From the NCBI GenBank assembly GCA_016720835.1, contig JADKJW010000006.1, forward strand, positions 62,001 to 126,000: a stretch of 64,000 nt of DNA. The letters run 5' to 3'. Below, one piece after another: positions 18,601 through 26,426 of the stretch. Origin of the DNA: Ignavibacteria bacterium. GTDB taxonomy: Bacteria > Bacteroidota > Ignavibacteria > SZUA-365. A program made the translations under genes and the position numbers. The notes beneath the pieces were generated by a model. It searched no databases and was not told the DNA's origin. It worked only from the letters and a program-made list of their open reading frames with translations. Positions within the stretch are counted from its first letter, which is position 1. Each line of letters starts with the position of its first letter.

Positions 18601-19289
18601 AGCTCACCATCGGACTCGCGCAGGAATTTCGCGAGGAACTCGAATCGGAGGAAGCGAAAACCACGGAGCAACTCAAGGAATCCATCTCCTTCCTGCTCGT
18701 GGATCTCGACATGAACGCGCGGAAAATCGCCGAGCACGGGAAGCGCGCCGACGGCATTGTCCGCAGCATGCTCGCGCACTCATCCGGCAAGACCGGCGAA
18801 AAACAGCCGACCGACATCAACACGCTGCTCGAGGAATATGTCAATCTCGCCTGGCACAGCGCAAAGGCCAACCACGCCGACTTCAACCTGCAAATCGAGC
18901 GCCGGTACAATCCGGACGTGGGCAAGATTCCGGCGCTGACCCAGGAACTCGCACGCGTCTTCCTGAACCTGCTGAACAACGCGATCGACGCGTTGCACGA
19001 GCAGAGCGTCTCCGCGGGGCCGACGTTCCATCCCGTGCTGACCGTGTCCACCGAAGTCCGCGACCGGGAAATCGCGGTGCTCTTCACGGACAATGGCACC
19101 GGCATCCCGGAGCACATTCGCGAGAAAATTTTCCAACCCTTTTTCACGACCAAGCCCACCGGGTCGGGAACGGGACTCGGGCTGTCCATCAGCTACGACA
19201 TCGTGGTCAACGGGCACAATGGGCAGATGCTCGTTGACAGCACCGACGGCATGGGAACAACGTTTTCCGTGATCCTGCCGAGGGAATGA
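15696..19289 (+). CDS. Propeller-type sensor histidine kinase
   Basis: 1197 residues from ATG 15696, where a signal peptide begins (MNNIGLFSRSVRALFAFC..LHAQQ). About 30-740 is a periplasmic double propeller of two-component-regulator repeats (RKGFLWVGADDGLYRYN, GTLWIGTYGGLCAFN and about a dozen more). About 745-830 is a Y_Y_Y-type beta domain (FEFTVLHFANPDKNRFAYKL, WTFTDGQKRYATYTNLPDG). A transmembrane helix lies at about 841-862, followed by a Glu/Ala-rich coiled coil to about 930. The HisKA H-box AHEIKNPLNF puts the phosphorylated His at residue 955. The HATPase domain at about 1070-1195 has LLNNAIDAL, DNGTGIPEHI and GTGLGLSI. Unlike many Bacteroides hybrid systems it has no receiver or DNA-binding domain and no regulator gene adjacent. 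The stimulus may relate to the divergent sugar importer (inference). Confidence 0.92.
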   Translation: MNNIGLFSRSVRALFAFCVACTCVPAALHAQQARIEFRHLTQEDGLRSNRITALIQDRKGFLWVGADDGLYRYNGYSFQQFSHRAEDPHSIAEGEITYLLEDGAGVLWIGTSNGGLCRKNPASEEFETFRSTPGKKSSLVDDRITSLFEDDQGTLWIGTYGGLCAFNKKRTAFTSFLSDPMTPSSLASNTVSDIAQTADGTVWVGTSGGLCALDRGTQQFTRYQHDARNPGSLTNDYVTRLNLDIYGDLWIGTMGGMLHRFNRQTNVFRAYQIPKPLKANAILGDVVSTIYRDESGFLWVGIKEGLEASDVKGLYRFDPESGSSVRYTHDEADPRSISGNDITVVIGDRSGMVWVGTEGHGLNGFLNKVALFGLFRHDAAKSVSLSDDNVVALSEAIDGNIWIGTADGYVNIWNRASGRFTPFNLSESGATQVTISAMAVGKDGTIWIGTEEHGLFAVDPLSKAVRRYRHDPMAEGTVASNAIKSLVVGRDGTLWIGTPGKGVAFLPAGTESFRQFKNDPSKPSSLSSDLVECMIEDKSGSVWAGTRDRGLNKLDRASGTWTRLFAAKAGDRGLRSNSINCLFQDRRGNLWAGSSDGLHMLLPDGVNFTAYSKTDGLPDDNITSILGDDDDNLWVATLVGGLCRFTPRTSTPSSNAQQGDGNPSGAMIVSFDAKDGLQGIRFNQRAAFRTSDGTMCFGGTDGLNVFQPETINRRVRPPSVRIADFQLNNRSIAPGDNSGILSVPIDDTRDLVLPYDQNRITFEFTVLHFANPDKNRFAYKLEGYDSLWTFTDGQKRYATYTNLPDGQYTFRVRGASSDGIWNDNGVAIAIRITPPWYRTITAYVSYAIALVLLMFAVDRLLRMRIIRKERREAVIRETELRVQTVAAQAEASEAKARALEIENERQELELSKARELEKAYAELDDAHHTLMATQAQLIHAEKMASLGQLTAGIAHEIKNPLNFVNNFAELTIGLAQEFREELESEEAKTTEQLKESISFLLVDLDMNARKIAEHGKRADGIVRSMLAHSSGKTGEKQPTDINTLLEEYVNLAWHSAKANHADFNLQIERRYNPDVGKIPALTQELARVFLNLLNNAIDALHEQSVSAGPTFHPVLTVSTEVRDREIAVLFTDNGTGIPEHIREKIFQPFFTTKPTGSGTGLGLSISYDIVVNGHNGQMLVDSTDGMGTTFSVILPRE

Positions 19290-19378
19290 TCCGTCGGGTT
19301 TCGATGTTGTACATACAGCTCGTCATCCACATCCGCCACACCTCTCACTCGATTCGTCTGATGACAAGGAGATACATT

Positions 19379-20071
19379 GTGATCCGATATCCTCTGTTGG
19401 AACGGTTCAGTCCGCCCCGGTTTCTGCACGCGGCATGCGTCGGAGCGGTGCTCGCTGCGTTGCTCCTCCCCCTCGCCGCTCGCTCCCAATGCACGGGCGC
19501 AGCGCAGGGATCCATCACGATCTACATGTTCGATTTCAAGTCGCAGGATATTCCACAGGACCGTCTGCACAAGATCCTCGACATGCTCACCTTCAAACTG
19601 AACAACGCCATCCGCGAGGATCTCAGCAGTCGCGGCTTGCTCGGCGGCACGCCGTTCGCCGTGCGCTGGTGCTCGGGCAAGGATGTGAGCGCGCATGAAT
19701 CCGCGGTGTCGAGCGGCAAGCAGCTCAATTCCGCCGGCGTCTTCTGGGGTTTCATCGACCAGAGCGCCGGGCAGATGAAGTCGGTGCTCAAGCTCACCGC
19801 CCTCGTGGACAATCCGATCACCGATCTTCGGAACATCGTGTACCGGAACGAGTCGCGGGAGAGCGTGGACGCCTCGTACCTCGCGTTCGCGGCCTACATC
19901 GTCGGCAAGACGCATCTCTCTCGCGGCAACGTGCAACTCTCCCGAAAATGCTTCAAGTATGCGCGTGACCTGCGCGCGCTTCCGGATCTTCTGCAACGGG
20001 ATTGCGGCATCGCGCTCGCCCAGCTCGACCAGCAGAATCCCGCGCGAAAACTCACGCCGGTGGGGAGGTAG
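19379..20071 (+). CDS. Exported protein of unknown function
   Basis: 230 residues from GTG 19379, chosen because AAGGAG lies 7 nt upstream; an in-frame ATG at 19286 overlaps the kinase stop and would add a poor N-terminus. A signal peptide ends near residue 37 (LPLAARSQC). The mature part starts ITIYMFDFKSQD and alternates strands and helices in a pattern reminiscent of the TolB-N/FlgO-type fold; the end (YVGK-type region, then CFKYARDLRALPDLLQRDC) looks helical and TPR-like. No confident family. It is probably cotranscribed with the kinase and with the barrel protein, which begins 4 bp after its stop. Confidence 0.7.
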   Translation: MIRYPLLERFSPPRFLHAACVGAVLAALLLPLAARSQCTGAAQGSITIYMFDFKSQDIPQDRLHKILDMLTFKLNNAIREDLSSRGLLGGTPFAVRWCSGKDVSAHESAVSSGKQLNSAGVFWGFIDQSAGQMKSVLKLTALVDNPITDLRNIVYRNESRESVDASYLAFAAYIVGKTHLSRGNVQLSRKCFKYARDLRALPDLLQRDCGIALAQLDQQNPARKLTPVGR

Positions 20072-20075
20072 CCGA

Positions 20076-21923
20076 ATGCACTCCCGTACTTCCCTGCTCT
20101 TCCTGCCCGCGATCCTCGCGGCGATGACGGTCACCGCGCGCGCGCAGGAACTCCGACCCGCAACGACCCTGCCGCGCTCATCCATCCGCGCGGTGGTGCT
20201 GCAATTCGAAAGTCCCGACAGTGCGTACCTCGGTACCACCATCGCGCGGCTGTTCGCCGCGGAGATCGCCTCGTCGATGCGCGACATGAACGGCGCCACC
20301 GCGCGAATCGCGCGCGGACCCGACGACCATCCGTCGATCAACGAAGGCGCTGTCGAGGATATCGCCCGCCGCGAAGGCGCCGTCATCGCGGTGTGGGGTT
20401 CGTATTTTCTCGATGGAGACTCCGTCTCGGTCGTCACCCATGCCCGCATCATCCCGACGCCGCCGCTGACCGAACGCGATTTCGCGCTCGTCTATCAAAC
20501 CGCGCAGGGCGAGCTCATCGCCCGGCTTCCATCGCGGCAGCTGAATTTCGCGACGATCATGTTCAGCCGCGCCGAACTTGACGCCGTCCATGCCGCCTCC
20601 GTCGCCGGACTGCCCGTCCGGAGGGAGGCATCGGAAGCGGGCGCCTCTCTCGGCACCGTGCGCTCCGATCAGAATCTCCACATCCTCTCGCGGGGCAACG
20701 GCTGGGCGCAGATCAGGATCGACAGCGCATCGACGGGCTGGATACAGGTCCCGCAGTCGTTCGCAAAGCCGGCGGAGCGGACATCCGGACCCTCGCTGCT
20801 CGCGGCGGGCATCGCACAGTATGCCGCGGGCGATTATCAGGGCGCCGAGAATTCGATGATCGCGTACGTCAACACGTCGGGCCGCGATCAGGACATGTTC
20901 AATCTGGCCACCACGCGCCTCCTCCTGGGAAAGGCGCGCATTCGCGGGATGAACGCGACCACATCCCTGCCCAAGGATGAGACGGCATCGAGCGACTTCG
21001 AACGCGCCGCGGCGCTGCTCCCCGACAATGCGGCGCCCGTGGAGCATCTTGCCGTCACGCGCCTGATGCGGTACCAGGGCTCGCCCGACGCGACACGCAT
21101 CGAAGGACTGAAGACGAGCGAGCGCGAGATGATCACCGCGTTGCGCGAAGATCCCGATTCCGTCTCCGTCAACAACCTCCGCGTGTTCTACGCCGTCGCG
21201 GCGGACAAGAAATTCCTGAAAGCGGAGGGAACGGACGAGAACGAGTATCGCCGCGCCCTCGAGGATCAAGGACTGATCCTCACGCAAGTCGACCAGTTTC
21301 TGGTGATCCGCCGCTTCGATCCGACGGAATTTGGTTCGATCCGCTACGGCTTCTGGTCTCCGCACGACGACGAAGGCTTCACCATCAGCGGAAACGCGCT
21401 CGAGCCCTCCCTGCAGGGCAAGATCACGAATGTCGCGCACCATGGAGTCGACATGCATGTGCGCAACCGGATCATCGATCCGTTCATCTCCTTCGACGTC
21501 GCCGCCAGCGCGTGGTATTCCGGGTACACGGTGGAAAACATTACCGGACTCACGGGTCTGAATCCCATCGTCAAATCGGATTACTGGGCGCTCACCGTGC
21601 CCATCACTCTCGGCCTGTCCGTCGCGCCCCCACTGCGGGCCTTCCCCGTCGTGCCGCACGTGACGGCGGGCGGCGGAGTCGCGATCGGAATTTCGACGCG
21701 CCATCCGACCACTGCGGACGGCAAAAAGCAATCGCTCGAATCCGACGCGCAATTCGCGTCCGTGTGGTACGCCGGAGTCGGCGCCGATGTGTTTTTCCTC
21801 AGACGGCTCGCGCTTTCCGCGGGCTTGAAGTACCAGAGCATTGTCTTCAAGGAGTTCATGTACACCGGACAGAAGAATGTCTCGGGCGTGCGATTTCTCC
21901 TGGGATTGACCTTCATCCCGTAA
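20076..21923 (+). CDS. Exported multidomain protein: TolB-N/FlgO-like, SH3, repeat region, C-terminal barrel
   Basis: 615 residues from ATG 20076, which has GGGGAGG upstream. Signal peptide to about residue 25 (TARAQ). About 35-150 resembles the domain of the preceding gene product (IRAVVLQFESPDSAYLG, AVIAVWGSYFLDGDSV). About 185-235 is SH3-like (SLGTVRSDQNLHILSRGNGW, STGWIQVP). About 240-390 is helical and TPR-like. The last 200 residues alternate amphipathic strands and end in FLLGLTFIP, as outer-membrane barrels do. The likely location is the outer membrane, facing the periplasm. Function unknown; the link to the kinase is positional only. Confidence 0.75.
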   Translation: MHSRTSLLFLPAILAAMTVTARAQELRPATTLPRSSIRAVVLQFESPDSAYLGTTIARLFAAEIASSMRDMNGATARIARGPDDHPSINEGAVEDIARREGAVIAVWGSYFLDGDSVSVVTHARIIPTPPLTERDFALVYQTAQGELIARLPSRQLNFATIMFSRAELDAVHAASVAGLPVRREASEAGASLGTVRSDQNLHILSRGNGWAQIRIDSASTGWIQVPQSFAKPAERTSGPSLLAAGIAQYAAGDYQGAENSMIAYVNTSGRDQDMFNLATTRLLLGKARIRGMNATTSLPKDETASSDFERAAALLPDNAAPVEHLAVTRLMRYQGSPDATRIEGLKTSEREMITALREDPDSVSVNNLRVFYAVAADKKFLKAEGTDENEYRRALEDQGLILTQVDQFLVIRRFDPTEFGSIRYGFWSPHDDEGFTISGNALEPSLQGKITNVAHHGVDMHVRNRIIDPFISFDVAASAWYSGYTVENITGLTGLNPIVKSDYWALTVPITLGLSVAPPLRAFPVVPHVTAGGGVAIGISTRHPTTADGKKQSLESDAQFASVWYAGVGADVFFLRRLALSAGLKYQSIVFKEFMYTGQKNVSGVRFLLGLTFIP

Positions 21924-21949
21924 CCGCATTCCCATGGACGCAGCATCTC

Positions 21950-21979
21950 CCGGGCCCGGCGCGCATGCTCCGGGCCCGG
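21950..21979 (+). terminator. Strong GC hairpin after the barrel-protein gene
   Basis: CCGGGCCCGG (21950-21959), a 10-nt loop, CCGGGCCCGG (21970-21979). A short T run follows only about 17 nt later, so termination is plausible but not typical. Confidence 0.5.
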
Positions 21980-22073
21980 ATTCGTTCAGACCGGTTTTTC
22001 CCTGACCGCGCTTCCGCGTATTTTTCCGCGATGGATTTCACCGCACGTTCGCACTCGACCATGGAGATCAGAT

Positions 22074-23471
22074 ATGGCACAATCGTTTGATGTCGTCGTC
22101 ATCGGAGCCGGCCCCGGCGGCTATGTGGCCGCAATTCGCGCAGCGCAACTCGGATTCACGACCGCCTGCATCGAAAGCAAGCACCTTGGCGGCATCTGCC
22201 TGAACTGGGGCTGCATCCCCACGAAATCGCTGTTGAAAAATGCGGAGGTCTGGGAGACCGTCCAGCATGCGGAGGACTTCGGCCTGCACATCGAGAATGT
22301 CAGTTTCGATTTCTCCAAGATCATCTCGCGCAGTCGCGGCATCGCCGACCGCATGTCGAAAGGCGTGGCGTACCTGTTCAAGAAATACGCCGTCGCCCAT
22401 ATCGACGCGTACGGGAAGCTGCTCGCGCCGGGCCGGATCGGAACGGTCGACCGCGACGGCGCGCTGACCGGGGAAATCGAGGCGAAGCACATCATCCTCG
22501 CGACGGGCGCGCGGCCCCGCAGTATCCCCGGCATCGCCTTCGACGGCACACGCGTGATCTCCTACTTCGAGGCGATGTCGTTGACGCAACGCCCGGAGCG
22601 GCTCATCGTCCTTGGCGCCGGCGCCATCGGGGTCGAGTTCGCCTATTTCTACAATGCGCTCGGCACCGCGGTCACCATCGTCGAAATGATGCCGCACATC
22701 CTGCCCATCGAGGACGAGGACGTGTCGAAGGAACTCGAACGGAGTTTCCGGAAGAGGAAGATCGGGATCAGAACCAGGACCACGGTCGAGGGCATCGACA
22801 CCACCGATTCCGGCGTGCGGGTTCGCGTCTCTTCCGAAAAGGGCGAAGAAACGCTCGAGGGCGACGTGGCCCTGATGTCGATCGGCATTCAGGGGAATGT
22901 GGAAAATATCGGACTCGAGGCCGCCGGTGTCCAGCTCGAGCGCGGATACATCAAGGTGGACGACCAGTACCGCACCAACGTTCCCGGCGTGTACGCCATC
23001 GGCGATGTGATCGGCCCCCCGTGGCTTGCGCATGTCGCCTCCGCGGAAGGCTTGCACTGCATTGAAGGGATCGCGGGAAAGGGCGCCGCGCCGATCGACT
23101 ACGGCAACATTCCGGGATGCACCTATTGCCAGCCGCAGGTGGCGAGTGTCGGCCTTACCGAAAAGAAGGCCCGTGAACTCGGCTACGAAGTGCGCGTGGG
23201 CAAATTCCCATTCAGCGCGTCCGGCAAAGCGGTGGCATCGGGGCATACCGAGGGCTTCGTGAAAATGGTGTTCGATGCGAAACTGGGCGAGCTCCTCGGC
23301 ACGCACATCATCGGCGCGGATGCGACGGAGCTGATCGCGGAAGCCGCGCTCGGCCGCGCGCTCGAGACCACCGAGCATGAAATCATCAAAACGATCCATG
23401 CCCACCCGACACTCTCCGAAGCGCTGATGGAAGCCGCCGCGGTCGCCTACGGCGAGTCTGTGAATCTCTGA
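22074..23471 (+). CDS. lpdA: Dihydrolipoyl dehydrogenase (E3)
   Basis: 465 residues, the normal length. E3 reoxidises dihydrolipoamide of 2-oxoacid dehydrogenase or glycine cleavage complexes with NAD+. Seen: FAD motif GAGPGGYVAA at 11-20; redox-active disulfide C42-LNWG-C47 within GGICLNWGCIPTK; NAD motif VLGAGAIGVEF; second FAD motif VYAIGDVIG; and the C-terminal interface IKTIHAHPTLSEA with the catalytic His. ATG at 22074 follows GGAGATCAG. No E1 or E2 gene is nearby, so the partner complex is encoded elsewhere. Confidence 0.96.
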   Translation: MAQSFDVVVIGAGPGGYVAAIRAAQLGFTTACIESKHLGGICLNWGCIPTKSLLKNAEVWETVQHAEDFGLHIENVSFDFSKIISRSRGIADRMSKGVAYLFKKYAVAHIDAYGKLLAPGRIGTVDRDGALTGEIEAKHIILATGARPRSIPGIAFDGTRVISYFEAMSLTQRPERLIVLGAGAIGVEFAYFYNALGTAVTIVEMMPHILPIEDEDVSKELERSFRKRKIGIRTRTTVEGIDTTDSGVRVRVSSEKGEETLEGDVALMSIGIQGNVENIGLEAAGVQLERGYIKVDDQYRTNVPGVYAIGDVIGPPWLAHVASAEGLHCIEGIAGKGAAPIDYGNIPGCTYCQPQVASVGLTEKKARELGYEVRVGKFPFSASGKAVASGHTEGFVKMVFDAKLGELLGTHIIGADATELIAEAALGRALETTEHEIIKTIHAHPTLSEALMEAAAVAYGESVNL

Positions 23472-23500
23472 TCGCCCCGCCCCGCCCCCGGAGCTTCCGT

Positions 23501-24283
23501 ATGACGGCGCAACGCTTCCCCTTCCGGCTCATCGGCATGATTCACCTGCTGCCGCTGCCGGGCGCGCCGCGCTTTCGCGGATCGCGAGACGAGATCCTCG
23601 ACCGTGCTCTCGCCGATGCCGAGGCGCTCGCCGAAGCGGGTTTCGATGCGCTCCTGGTGGAAAACTACGGTGACGCGCCATTTCACAAGGAACGCGCTGA
23701 ACCGTTTGTCGTCGCCGAAATGACGCGCATTGCCGTCGCCCTCAGGCAGTCCTGCGCCCTCCCGCTCGGTGTGCAGGTCCTGCGCAACGCCGCCGCCGCG
23801 TCGCTGTCCATCGCCGCCGCATCGGGCGCGGCGTTCATCCGCGTCAACGTGCACACGGGCGCCATGCTGACCGATCAGGGCGTCATCGAAGGACGCGCGG
23901 ACGAGACGGTGCGCCTCCGCGCCCTGCTGCGCTCCGATGTGCGCATCTTCGCCGATGTGCTCGTGAAGCACGGCATCCCGCTCGCATCAATGCCTGTCGC
24001 CGATGCGGCACGGGACGCGGTGCACCGGGGCCTGGCCGACGGCGTCATCATCTCGGGACCGTCAACCGGCGCCGCGACCGATCCCGCCGACGTGAAAGCC
24101 GCGCGCGAGGCCGTCGACGCGCCCATCCTCGTTGGAAGCGGAGCGAGCGCCGCGAGCGCCGCGCTGCTGCTCCGTCAGGCACACGGACTGATTGTCGGAA
24201 CCGCCATCAAACGCGGAGGACGCACCACCGCTCCTGTCGATCCCGCGCGCGCCGCGCGATTCGTTCTCGCCGCGAACGGGTGA
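23501..24283 (+). CDS. BtpA/SgcQ family protein
   Basis: 260 residues, a TIM-barrel family. Motifs: GMIHLLPLPGAPRF at 12-25; FDALLVENYGDAPF; RVNVHTGAMLTDQGVIEGRA; and GLIVGTAIKRGG near the end. BtpA is needed for photosystem I stability in cyanobacteria, but most homologues (such as SgcQ) occur in non-photosynthetic bacteria and are of uncertain, probably sugar-related function. It starts 29 bp after lpdA and may be cotranscribed. The neighbours give no functional clue. Confidence 0.9.
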   Translation: MTAQRFPFRLIGMIHLLPLPGAPRFRGSRDEILDRALADAEALAEAGFDALLVENYGDAPFHKERAEPFVVAEMTRIAVALRQSCALPLGVQVLRNAAAASLSIAAASGAAFIRVNVHTGAMLTDQGVIEGRADETVRLRALLRSDVRIFADVLVKHGIPLASMPVADAARDAVHRGLADGVIISGPSTGAATDPADVKAAREAVDAPILVGSGASAASAALLLRQAHGLIVGTAIKRGGRTTAPVDPARAARFVLAANG

Positions 24284-24337
24284 ATCGTCCCTCGGAGTCC
24301 TTCCCGCCGCGACGGACCGCCGCGCTGCGCGGAATGA

Positions 24338-26353
24338 TCACTGGATGCCGTCACCGACGACGATCTGGACCTTCCGGTTCCTCTGTTCCTCAAGCGGCGT
24401 GCGCGAGAGATTGAATCGCGCCTTCCCGAGTCCGTGCGAATGGATGCGCGTGTCGGGGATCTGCCGCCGGTTCAGGTACTCGTAGACGCGGTCCGCGCGG
24501 CGCTGCGAGAGCAGCACGTTGTAGGCGTCGTCTCCCACTTCGTCCGCGAATCCGCGGATTTCCGCATTGATTTCCGGATGTTGCGAGAGCAGCTGCGCGA
24601 GCTGATCGAGCACGATTTTCGACTCGTCCGTCAACTGCGCGCCATCGAAGGGGAAAAAGACCTCCGCCACGATGGAGGACAGACGTTCCGGTGATTCCGG
24701 AGCTTTCTGTCCGGAGTTCAGGATGCCCAGCGATTTGCTGAACGATTCGCGCATGAGATTTGCGAGCCACGAGTGCAGCTCTCCGTTGGAAAGATCCGGC
24801 GGGGCAATGGCCGCGGCGTCGCGCAGGACATCGGCGGCCGGAATCGGAGTCGTGTTCCGGCCGTTTCGCGGTGGCGCGTATTTTCCTTCGGCGGGAAAAT
24901 CCTGTCCGAACGTGTTGAACACCACGTCGTTCGGGCCCGTGAGCGCAACGCCGGCCCGGCGGTTCCGCACGAGCGTGCGCAGACGCTCCGCATCGGTGGC
25001 GAACAGCGATTCGTAGTTGATATGCACGATGCGGCGCGACGCCACGGACGAGCCGGTACCGTCCACCGGGCGGACGGAAGTCACGACATCGTACTCGTCC
25101 GTCGGCAGCCCTCCGCTGTACTCGTCCGCAACGGTCATTTCTTCAAAATTGATGTACTGCATCGGTTGCAGCACCTGGGAGGCTTTGCGCAGCGCGATTT
25201 CACGCGAACTGGAGGCGATCGTTTCTCCGTTGCGAGCGATCTCGAAAAGGACGCGAACGGGAGTGCTGCGTTCCTCGCGTTGGGTCACGGTCAAGAGCGC
25301 GCTTCGCGGATCGTCGCGCATTCCGGCGATACTCCGGAAATCTTCGACATCAAGGATGGTGGCAATCCCTTCCGCCGTGGGACTCACCGGAGGAAGCACC
25401 ACGGCGCGCGGGGCGGTTTCCTCCGATACCACGGGCAGATCGTCAATCGGAGGAGTTGCGGGAGCGGTTTCCTCGACGGTCTCGTCGGTCGGGTTCGCGG
25501 ATGCGGATTCGGTATCTTCGGTTGATCCGGCGGTCTTCTGCCCGCTGTCTTCTCCGCTGACGTGCTTCGATGCGTCCGTCCCGGCCGCCCCCGGACGACG
25601 CGGGCTCGGGGGATTTCCTCCTCCGGGCGCACCTTGCGGAAATGTCGGGGAAGTTCCCCGTCCGGGTACGGTGCCCGGGAACGGCTCGGGCACAACGGGG
25701 TTGATCGTCCACACGGCGCTCAAAAATGCAATGGAGAAACCATCATTCTGACTCTCCGCATATTCGATGCCGTCAAGCAGATCGGTTGCTGTGAACCGCG
25801 CGGCGAATCCCGCCCGGAGCGACATGCCATGCGTGACAGGGTAGTCGAACAAGACCGCCGGGCCCCACACGGTGGCGGACTTGTTGGAGACGAACCGGTC
25901 CTGATCGAAAAATATTTCCGCGGAGTGTTTGATCACGCCCGCGTGAAACTGCACAATGGGGGTGATATCGAATAGCGACGGCAGGGCGTACGCGACGCCC
26001 AGAGTGCCGCCATAGTAGATCGTGTGGTAGTCGATGCTGTTGTATTTCAGTTTGTAGAATTTCGTGAGGAGCAGATCGCTCGCCTCGTTTTTAAGATACC
26101 CTCCGAACGCCGAGAACTGCACGCTCGTGTTCGGATAGATCACGCGCTCAAGCGTCGCCCCGCCGAACGGATTCACCGTGTACTGCGCCTGCTGCCGCGT
26201 GAAATCGTCACCCGGTATGCTGATGCCGAGATCAACCCCGAAACGGTATTCGCCGTCATGGAATCGTTGCGCGCGCATGGTTGTCGCCGCGGTCAGTATG
26301 ACGACCGCGGCGACAGCGCATGCCAGGGAAGAACGAAGTGACACCTCGGCCAT
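24338..26353 (-). CDS. OmpA-family outer-membrane protein with N-terminal barrel
   Basis: 671 residues. Signal peptide to about 28 (TTMRAQ). About 30-215 is a predicted beta-barrel ending SIAFLSAVWTI. About 215-330 is a Pro/Gly/Ser/Thr/Glu-rich linker. About 330-470 is a beta-sandwich region (RVLFEIARNGETIASSSREI). About 560-670 is an OmpA peptidoglycan-binding domain (VFFPFDGAQLTDESKIVLDQ, EIRGFADEVGDDAYNVLLSQ, RRADRVYEYL, RNRKVQIVV). It probably links the outer membrane to the cell wall. The linker and extra domain make it about twice the size of simple OmpA proteins. It is convergent with the BtpA-family gene. Confidence 0.88.
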   Translation of the reverse strand: MAEVSLRSSLACAVAAVVILTAATTMRAQRFHDGEYRFGVDLGISIPGDDFTRQQAQYTVNPFGGATLERVIYPNTSVQFSAFGGYLKNEASDLLLTKFYKLKYNSIDYHTIYYGGTLGVAYALPSLFDITPIVQFHAGVIKHSAEIFFDQDRFVSNKSATVWGPAVLFDYPVTHGMSLRAGFAARFTATDLLDGIEYAESQNDGFSIAFLSAVWTINPVVPEPFPGTVPGRGTSPTFPQGAPGGGNPPSPRRPGAAGTDASKHVSGEDSGQKTAGSTEDTESASANPTDETVEETAPATPPIDDLPVVSEETAPRAVVLPPVSPTAEGIATILDVEDFRSIAGMRDDPRSALLTVTQREERSTPVRVLFEIARNGETIASSSREIALRKASQVLQPMQYINFEEMTVADEYSGGLPTDEYDVVTSVRPVDGTGSSVASRRIVHINYESLFATDAERLRTLVRNRRAGVALTGPNDVVFNTFGQDFPAEGKYAPPRNGRNTTPIPAADVLRDAAAIAPPDLSNGELHSWLANLMRESFSKSLGILNSGQKAPESPERLSSIVAEVFFPFDGAQLTDESKIVLDQLAQLLSQHPEINAEIRGFADEVGDDAYNVLLSQRRADRVYEYLNRRQIPDTRIHSHGLGKARFNLSRTPLEEQRNRKVQIVVGDGIQ

Positions 26354-26426
26354 TGTTATCCGGTCAGACGGCTGTGCAGCATGTCAACACAGGCAGGCGA
26401 CGAGGATCCGGTGCAGGTGTACGCGA

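Noticed and set aside
24318..24334. CCGCGC-T-GCGCGG as a terminator between convergent genes
   Set aside because: A 1-nt loop and no T tract make it an unlikely terminator.
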